From Streptomyces formicae (lineage in GTDB: Bacteria; Actinomycetota; Actinomycetes; Streptomycetales; Streptomycetaceae), in contig NZ_CP022685.1 of the NCBI RefSeq assembly GCF_002556545.1, positions 2,728,001-2,792,000 on the forward strand: a stretch of 64,000 nucleotides of DNA, given 5' to 3'. A program made the translations under genes and the position numbers. Numbering within the stretch: the first letter of the stretch is position 1; every line of letters starts with the position of its first letter. The notes below the pieces were generated by a model that searched no databases, was not told where the DNA came from, and was given only the letters and a program-made list of their open reading frames with translations. This document shows, piece after piece, positions 58,521 through 64,000 of the stretch.

Positions 58521-61500
58521 ACCGCATCCCGGTACTCGTTGCCGGTCAGCCAGGCCCGGAGCAGTTCGACACGTGGGGCGTGCTCGTCGTAGCCGACGAC
58601 GACGGGTTGCTCGTTGTACGGGCTGGAGTCTGAGCTGCGGCGTAGCTTGATGTATTCGCCGCAGGCGTCGATGGCGTAGGACTCCATGTCGTCTTGCAGT
58701 GCCCCGACGACGGTGATGCCGCTCTCCCTGCCGATCTGGCCGAGCAGGGCGACCGCCTCCCGGCGGTGCTGCTTGCCGAGATTGCGGCCGAGTTCGTCGA
58801 GAACGAGGACGAGGGGCCGACCGGTGCCGCTCGCCGCTGCAGCGGCGCACACGAGTTTGATCGCCCGATCATCGATCTGTGCGGTGTTGGCCCGCCGATT
58901 GTAGGGGATGTGATGGCGTCTGCGGGCGCGCCGCCACGTCGGCGTGACTTTCCATTCCCAGTTCTCGGTGGGGTGGGCTGGAGGGAGAGGTTCGTCGTAT
59001 TGGAGTGAGGCTCCGTATCCGCCGTGGGTCATATCGAGCCGGTCGAACGCGGCTTTGACGTCTTCCAGCTTCTGCTTGATGGCAGAGGCGAGCGCGCCTC
59101 GGTGAGCTCGGCTGGCCTGGACGGCTTCCCCGTGGCCGATGCGCGCGGCAGCCAGGCTCTCGTGGCGCTCCTTGCGCTGATGGGCGATCTGTTGGCGCTC
59201 GTACTGGTCGGTGTCTTCGTGCTGGCGCAGGTAGACGTGCAGCGCGTGGCGCAACGCGGGGAAGGCCGCTTGTGCCTTTGTGCTGCTGTCTGGGCCGCGC
59301 TGGCTGAACTCGGTCAGCAGGCTGGTGACTTCTTTCGGTCTGGTGTGAGAGGCGGCTGGAGGGAAGCAGTTGGATATCGCGGTGTTGATCAGAGTCTTGG
59401 CTTCTTCCCACCAGTCTTCAGGCGTCCAGGCTTGCTGGGTTTCCGGCAGGGCTAGCAGGTAGTCTCGAGCGGACTCGTCCGTACCGTTCCAGCGGGCTCT
59501 CAGTCCGGCGAGGTCCAGCTGTACTTGCTCTTTTTCGAGACTTCCCCGTTTTTCTTGCCTCTCTCTGGTGGTTTCGTCGAGGGCAGCCTTCTGTGCGCGC
59601 AGAGACTTGATTTCGTTTTCGCGGCGCCCCTCCAGACGGAGCACCTCGTCCCGTTCGGCAGCTGCGGCAGTGAGGTCAGGGGCCAGTTTCGCGCGCTTGT
59701 CTCGGGCGGCCTGGTCTTCCGCCTGCAGAGTGCTGATCTTTCTCTGCAACTCAACGGCTTCGGCTGCGGCTCTTACGCCGTTCAGTCTGCGCTCAGCACC
59801 GGCGACTTGCTGCTCGGCGGCCTTCTGCATCCGCACGGCTTCCCGGTGACTGTCGAATTCCTGACGGACGCGGTCTCGTGCAGCGGCGATGCGGGCGGCG
59901 CGGTCGGTCACGGGCCGGGGAAAACCGCCGATCGTCACGATGCCCGCATCATCGTAGACACGGTCAGGGTTGGCGTGGGCTGTGACTCGCAAGTCCAGTG
60001 ACGCGAGGAAACCGCTCAGGTCGTAGTCCGAGTTGGTGTTGCACGGGAGGTCAGCGTTCCTTGGGGCTGCGGTCAGATTGGCCGCGATCAAGATCGAGCC
60101 GGGCAGGTCCGCGAGGAGGTCACTGGCCATCTTGAGATGGTGGTGGTCCACGACGGCGGCTGCACAGTACGGCCACAGGGCCGGCTCCCACTTTGGCCTC
60201 TGCTGATCAGTGAGGGCAACGGCGTCAAGGAGACAGATGGCCTCGATTCTCTCGGTTGCGAGGAGGTCGATCTGCTGTCTTGCCAGGTCTTTGCCGCTTC
60301 CCGCGTCCTCCAAGCCTTCCTCGGCGTCGGATAGTGCCTTCTCCGCCACTCCGACTGCCTTGACCCTCTTGTCCAACTCGGCGCCCGCGTCGGCACGCTC
60401 TCGTTGGGCGGTTGGTTCGTCGCGGCCGTCGGCGTCACGGGCATTGAGTTTTGCCTCACGCCACCAGCCGTCGGCTTCTTCGATCTGCTGTTGCAGAGTT
60501 GCCACCTGCTCGCCCAGGTCGCGGTCGGCGTCGTCGAGCTTTGTGAATGTGCTCTGCGCGGCCTTCTGTCTTTTCGTGAATGCCTCGTCGTCGGCCAGTT
60601 CCTTCGCTCGCCTGGCTAGCTCGTGCGCTGTGCGCTTGTCCTGTTCGATCTCGGCGTCGGCCCCGGCTATCTCGGATTGGATGTCGGCATCGCGTTGGAG
60701 GGCGTTGTACAGCACCTGTGCTGTATGTGACCGCCAGCGGTCAGCGGCGTCGATAACGTCCTTGCGCGCCTGATCGCGGGCCTCGATGCCCTCTTCGGTG
60801 ATCTGAGTCTGCTCTTCCCATGTGGCGAGGTCGGACTCGGCTTTGCTGGCCTTTTGGAGGCGGTCGTACTCGTTGCGGCGTGCCTGGCGTTCCTGCTGTA
60901 GTTCGTGCTCAATGCCGGTGAGTACGGCGATTGCCTCGAAGATCCGCCGCTCGGAGATCTCGTTGAGTGGCTGGGCGAGGAGGTTGGGGGCGGCACTGGC
61001 CCGTACCGATGTCGACAGGAACGACACGCAGCGCACGTGGTCCCCGTAGAGCGTGTACGGAAGGTCGCGGGCCGCCACGTCGTATCGTCCGGCCTGTGGA
61101 GGCAGGGCGTGCCACACCGAGTCCGCGGACTGTTCCCGTTCGGCTTCGCTGTCTCCAGCGGGTAGAAGCAGTCCTTCCTGCCAGCGCAGTTTCAGCCGGG
61201 GGCTGCCTTTTTGGCTGTTTCTGTCGATCCGGATCCACACGGTCAGGGCGCCGGCCTGCAACTGGGCGAGGGCGCCCATGGGGGGTGCAAACACGCCGAT
61301 GAGGTATCCGTAGTCGGCGTTGCCCCAGTGCTCCTCGCCGCCGGCGTCTTCGGAGTTGAACAGCAGGTCGACTGCGGCGGGTGCGCCGGAGCTGAATCGC
61401 CACTGTTCGTCGGCATGCAGCAAGCTGATCTGGGCCAGGAGTGACGACTTCCCTGCTCCGTTGGAGTCTTTCGGCCCTTGTCCTGCCACGGCGATGAGGG

Positions 61501-61612
61501 TGCTGGCTGCCAGCGGGATGGGGTGGGTGGAGAGCCTGGAGATTCGCACGCTCTGGAGGCCGACCAGGACACGGTCGCCGACAATGTCTTTCGGCGGCTC
61601 TTTTTTGTCCAT
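58517..61612 (-). CDS. SMC/MukB-like ATPase
   Basis: A 1031-residue coiled-coil ATPase. Walker A is near residue 45 (AVAGQGPKDSNGAGKSSLLAQ). Two long heptad-rich arms (about 235-480 and 600-740, e.g. ELQQERQARRNEYDRLQKAS) flank a central globular part of about 110 residues (WPYCAAAVVDHHHLKMASDL) that may be a hinge or toprim-like insert. Walker B LVLVLDELGRNLGKQHRRE is near 925, with the D-loop/H-loop region GITVVGALQDDMES. Classical SMCs have about 1200 residues; MukB, JetC and Rad50-like proteins vary. It is preceded by two small genes and a kleisin-like gene, the order seen in MukBEF/Wadjet operons. AAGGA precedes the ATG by seven bases. Confidence 0.9.
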   Translation of the reverse strand: MDKKEPPKDIVGDRVLVGLQSVRISRLSTHPIPLAASTLIAVAGQGPKDSNGAGKSSLLAQISLLHADEQWRFSSGAPAAVDLLFNSEDAGGEEHWGNADYGYLIGVFAPPMGALAQLQAGALTVWIRIDRNSQKGSPRLKLRWQEGLLLPAGDSEAEREQSADSVWHALPPQAGRYDVAARDLPYTLYGDHVRCVSFLSTSVRASAAPNLLAQPLNEISERRIFEAIAVLTGIEHELQQERQARRNEYDRLQKASKAESDLATWEEQTQITEEGIEARDQARKDVIDAADRWRSHTAQVLYNALQRDADIQSEIAGADAEIEQDKRTAHELARRAKELADDEAFTKRQKAAQSTFTKLDDADRDLGEQVATLQQQIEEADGWWREAKLNARDADGRDEPTAQRERADAGAELDKRVKAVGVAEKALSDAEEGLEDAGSGKDLARQQIDLLATERIEAICLLDAVALTDQQRPKWEPALWPYCAAAVVDHHHLKMASDLLADLPGSILIAANLTAAPRNADLPCNTNSDYDLSGFLASLDLRVTAHANPDRVYDDAGIVTIGGFPRPVTDRAARIAAARDRVRQEFDSHREAVRMQKAAEQQVAGAERRLNGVRAAAEAVELQRKISTLQAEDQAARDKRAKLAPDLTAAAAERDEVLRLEGRRENEIKSLRAQKAALDETTRERQEKRGSLEKEQVQLDLAGLRARWNGTDESARDYLLALPETQQAWTPEDWWEEAKTLINTAISNCFPPAASHTRPKEVTSLLTEFSQRGPDSSTKAQAAFPALRHALHVYLRQHEDTDQYERQQIAHQRKERHESLAAARIGHGEAVQASRAHRGALASAIKQKLEDVKAAFDRLDMTHGGYGASLQYDEPLPPAHPTENWEWKVTPTWRRARRRHHIPYNRRANTAQIDDRAIKLVCAAAAASGTGRPLVLVLDELGRNLGKQHRREAVALLGQIGRESGITVVGALQDDMESYAIDACGEYIKLRRSSDSSPYNEQPVVVGYDEHAPRVELLRAWLTGNEYRDAV

Positions 61613-61634
61613 GCACCGTTCCTTGGGGAATTCG

Positions 61635-62288
61635 TCATTTCTGGGGGTTGCCGAGGTTCCGGCGGACCGTGATCGCGGTAGCGAGCGCGGTATCCGGGCC
61701 CACGGCCAGGATCAGGTTTTCCTGGAGTCGTTGGCGCGCGGCTGGTGTGAGTCGGCGTAGTGCGGGCCCGGGAATGTAGGAGGATCCTGGTGTCTCGTGG
61801 TCTGGTACGCGCGCCGTGCGGACCAGGCCTGCTGCGCGCAGTCGTTGCAGGGCCTCAGACAGGCGCAGTTGCCCGTGGATCTGCGAGAGTTTCCGCAGCT
61901 GGGTCGGTGTCGTGGGGTGGTTCGACTGCCAGTTGTCCCCACTCAGGCGTCCTTCTGCTCGGGGGATCGCAACTGAGTGGATCAGTACCAGGATCAGCGC
62001 GGCTCTTTCCAGCGGCGGCAGTATCCCCCAGCCATTCGCGACGAGTTCTGCAGCGATGTCGTCCCGGTATCCCGATGTCCAGAGGTTGGCGCCTGCGGGG
62101 ACCAGCGTGCGGCCGGTCATGTGCAGCATTTGTTCGAGCTGGTGACGCAGTGCCGCGTCTCGGAGGGCGGGAAGCGCGGCTTCGCTTGCAGGCTCGCTGC
62201 CGTACTCAAGGGCGGCCCAGGCTGAGACCAGCGCGTCGCGCTGTTTGTCGCCGAGCGGCTGGAGCATGTCGTCGAAGAGGCCGCTCAT
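61635..62288 (-). CDS. Small winged-helix-like partner of the SMC system (JetB/MksE-like?)
   Basis: A 217-residue, largely helical protein: KQRDALVSAWAALEYGSEPA, LPPLERAALILVLIHSVAIP, and a C-terminal winged-helix-like block, SQIHGQLRLSEALQRLRAAG, followed by LVRTARVPD and LRRLTPAARQRLQENLI. Size, wHTH pattern and position between kleisin-like and SMC genes are what is expected of a KITE-type subunit, but sequence similarity is not evident by eye. ATGA overlap with the upstream gene; 22 bp to the SMC gene. Confidence 0.75.
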   Translation of the reverse strand: MSGLFDDMLQPLGDKQRDALVSAWAALEYGSEPASEAALPALRDAALRHQLEQMLHMTGRTLVPAGANLWTSGYRDDIAAELVANGWGILPPLERAALILVLIHSVAIPRAEGRLSGDNWQSNHPTTPTQLRKLSQIHGQLRLSEALQRLRAAGLVRTARVPDHETPGSSYIPGPALRRLTPAARQRLQENLILAVGPDTALATAITVRRNLGNPQK

Positions 62289-62827
62289 CGGTGCGCCTGC
62301 CCGGGAGGTCGAGGGGGCGGTATTTCACGCCATAGGTCCCGCAGTAGGGAGATGTCTTGGTCGGGCCAGGTGGCTGTCCAGGGCCCAAGACGGACTGTCT
62401 GCGCCTGGCCATCGATGTACAACCACCGACTGGTGTGCAGGCGGCGGAATGCTCCCATTGCGAAGCGGTGCAGAATTTCTCTTTCGCGTCCGGGGATGAG
62501 CTGGTCCACGACGTCCAGTACCTCGTGCATCGTTGCCGACTGGCCTGGCCAGGGGCTTGCCTGAACATCGGTCCAGCAGCAGCGCAGCGCTGCAGCAAGG
62601 ACCCGGTTGGTCTCGTTGGGGTGTCTCACGGAGAGCAAGGGCATCTGCAGTTCGCGGAGCACGGCTGGAGTGACGTCGTCGGGTGGGCGGGGCACCAGCC
62701 AGAAGCTCTCACCATCCTGCTCCACTACGCGCAGCATGCCTGCCGGTGTTCTTGTGGCTGCCGGCATGCGCAGCGGGCCTTCGGCCCGCACCCTCGCCCA
62801 CCACAGTGCCTCGTCCGGATCACTCAC
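62285..62827 (-). CDS. Small unknown protein of the SMC-like operon
   Basis: A 180-residue protein: VSDPDEALWWARVRAEGPLR, a Trp/Pro-rich middle (SFWLVPRPPDDVTPAVLREL), HEVLDVVDQLIPGREREILH and a C-terminal DGQAQTVRLGPWTATWPDQD. The pattern is mixed alpha/beta with a possible winged helix near 115-160. I do not recognise a family. It starts at a GTG overlapping the stop of the gene before it (GTGA) and ends overlapping the next (ATGA), so it is a fixed member of the set; a second small subunit is the simplest reading. Confidence 0.75.
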   Translation of the reverse strand: MSDPDEALWWARVRAEGPLRMPAATRTPAGMLRVVEQDGESFWLVPRPPDDVTPAVLRELQMPLLSVRHPNETNRVLAAALRCCWTDVQASPWPGQSATMHEVLDVVDQLIPGREREILHRFAMGAFRRLHTSRWLYIDGQAQTVRLGPWTATWPDQDISLLRDLWREIPPPRPPGQAHR

Positions 62828-64000
62828 GCGGGTCTCCGTACTCGTTCGAATACGCCCCAGGTGAGCCAGGACGGCACACTGCCTGCCCGTACCTGGACCG
62901 GGCCGGTCCAGGTCAGTCGGTAGGGGAGTCGGTCGTTGTTGCTCGCGGCGGTCAGGTCGGACAGTAGGCGGCGTGCTGTTACCCAGCCGATGTCCGACAG
63001 AAGGTGTTCCACTGCCACAGAGTCCTCGCCGCTGAGCGCTTCCTCGGCGATTGCCGCCAGCCGTTCGGCCTCGGCGTCCTTCCATTCCTGGTAGGGCTGT
63101 TCTTTGTTATCGGGAACTGGGGACCGCGGTGGTGTCGGGCGGTTGGTAGTTGTCTGTGACGTGCGGGCCACGGCCTCCGCGAGGTCAGCGACGTCGTGCC
63201 ATGGGGATGGCGCGTCGAATACCTGATCGGCCAGGACCGCCGCGAGCTCGTCCACCGATGCGCGGTTCGCGAAGCGCTTCCACATCTCGGGGGGTAGGAG
63301 ATTCAAGGCCCGGGAAGTTCCCGCTGCTGCCATGAGACGGGCCGAGGCGTTCGTCGAGGCATCTTCGTAGGCGGCGATCGCCGAGCGCAGTTCGCCGCAT
63401 TTACGGCTGAGTGCGGGCCAGAACTGCAACAGGATCTCGTGCACTGCGGACGCCTGGTCGATCAGCGACTTGGCGTTCCATAGCAGTGGCGCGCGCTCCC
63501 GCAGGTTTTCCACCGTGCCGCTGACGGTCAGCGCTACGAGTTCGGCGACGAGCAGTCGAAGTGCGGTGGTGATACCGACCACTACCTCAAGGGCTTCCTC
63601 GGCTGTGCTCTCCCCGCCTTCCAGCCTGATCTTCTCCATCGTCAGAAGCTGGTGCAGTTCCGACTGACCTCCGCGGGCCAACATCCGCTGGACGAACAGC
63701 ATGGAGACGTAGCTGGTGAAGGAGGCCCGGTACTCACGTTGGTAGGGCTTGTCAAAGGCAGGCTGGATCGCGCCGAGCCCTTTCAGCACGCTCAGGCGGT
63801 CCTTGACTAGCTCGTCCGGGAAGGCGGCGCAGGCCGTCTTGATCTGCTCTGTTGTGAGGCCGTCCTCCCCCGCCCTGGCAAACGCAGCGAACAACGTGTT
63901 CGCCAGGTGGAACAGGGCAACGTCATCGATCGCCGCGTTGGACCGGCTCGCAAGGACAGCAACAATCTGCCTGAATACAGAAACGACAGTCTGCTCGGCC
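62824..64000 (-). CDS. Kleisin-like/JetA-like subunit, 5'-truncated by window edge
   Basis: The frame stays open to the right end of the window, so the true start lies outside; about 391 residues are visible. The N-terminal visible part has a winged-helix-like block (AFARAGEDGLTTEQIKTACA, VKDRLSVLKGLGAIQPAFDK), then a long helical stretch (LHQLLTMEKIRLEGGESTAE, RERAPLLWNAKSLIDQASAV) and a C-terminal EEALSGEDSVAVEHLLSDIG then WVTARRLLSDLTAA. Condensin-type kleisins of the MksB/JetA kind have this wHTH-helix plan. GTGA overlap with the next gene. The assignment depends mostly on operon position. Confidence 0.75.
   Translation of the reverse strand, partial: AEQTVVSVFRQIVAVLASRSNAAIDDVALFHLANTLFAAFARAGEDGLTTEQIKTACAAFPDELVKDRLSVLKGLGAIQPAFDKPYQREYRASFTSYVSMLFVQRMLARGGQSELHQLLTMEKIRLEGGESTAEEALEVVVGITTALRLLVAELVALTVSGTVENLRERAPLLWNAKSLIDQASAVHEILLQFWPALSRKCGELRSAIAAYEDASTNASARLMAAAGTSRALNLLPPEMWKRFANRASVDELAAVLADQVFDAPSPWHDVADLAEAVARTSQTTTNRPTPPRSPVPDNKEQPYQEWKDAEAERLAAIAEEALSGEDSVAVEHLLSDIGWVTARRLLSDLTAASNNDRLPYRLTWTGPVQVRAGSVPSWLTWGVFERVRRPA

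Overview
The window is high-GC actinomycete DNA that looks like Streptomyces: G/C-ended codons, frequent GTG/TTG starts, long runs of genes joined by 4-nt ATGA/GTGA overlaps, and a large secondary-metabolite cluster. No rRNA, convincing tRNA, CRISPR array, transposase or integrase was found.

Left flank (1-6.7 kb): ordinary chromosomal genes. These are a truncated short-chain dehydrogenase, a secreted lamin-tail-domain protein, a PhzF-like protein, a SnoaL/NTF2-like protein, a DoxX membrane protein, a class I methyltransferase, an aminoglycoside-phosphotransferase-like protein with altered catalytic residues, a membrane protein and a small secreted protein. Several ends carry strong hairpins.

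Biosynthetic cluster (about 7.0-48.6 kb): three systems that are rarely found together. (i) A PKS-NRPS line: MFS exporter, KS-AT-ACP protein, then a 2641-residue aminotransferase / luciferase-like monooxygenase / C-A-PCP-C protein that ends in a condensation domain with no thioesterase. (ii) A linear azol(in)e peptide (TOMM/LAP) system: an RRE-plus-E1-like protein, a YcaO cyclodehydratase, two SagB-type dehydrogenases, a flavoprotein and, at 44184-44324, a previously easy-to-miss 46-residue precursor ending in ILCSCCCSWCGC. A LanD-like Cys decarboxylase follows the precursor. (iii) A deoxysugar and glycosylation system: rfbA, rfbB, an NDP-hexose 2,3-dehydratase, an E1-type 3-dehydrase, a putative 4-ketoreductase and five family-1 glycosyltransferases. 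Two cytochromes P450, an O-methyltransferase, a drug ABC exporter and two LuxR-type regulators complete it. Sixteen genes run in one direction from 43843 down to 23575, so azole, sugar, export and tailoring genes are probably co-expressed. I infer a glycosylated polythiazole peptide, decarboxylated at its C-terminus, possibly N-acylated by the PKS-NRPS product. I could not match it to a compound I know.

Right flank (49.8-64 kb): an accessory region of plasmid and defence character. It holds a gene broken by two frame changes, a parA remnant without its P-loop, a ParB-like ribbon-helix-helix protein, a second small relative with a palindrome before it, and a large protein with a possible PD-(D/E)XK nuclease core. 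At the right edge is a six-gene co-directional set: a kleisin-like or wHTH protein cut by the window end, two small partners, an SMC/MukB-like ATPase, a Hanks-type kinase and a nuclease-like protein. That set resembles Wadjet/condensin logic but adds a kinase; it is the second candidate for an undescribed system.
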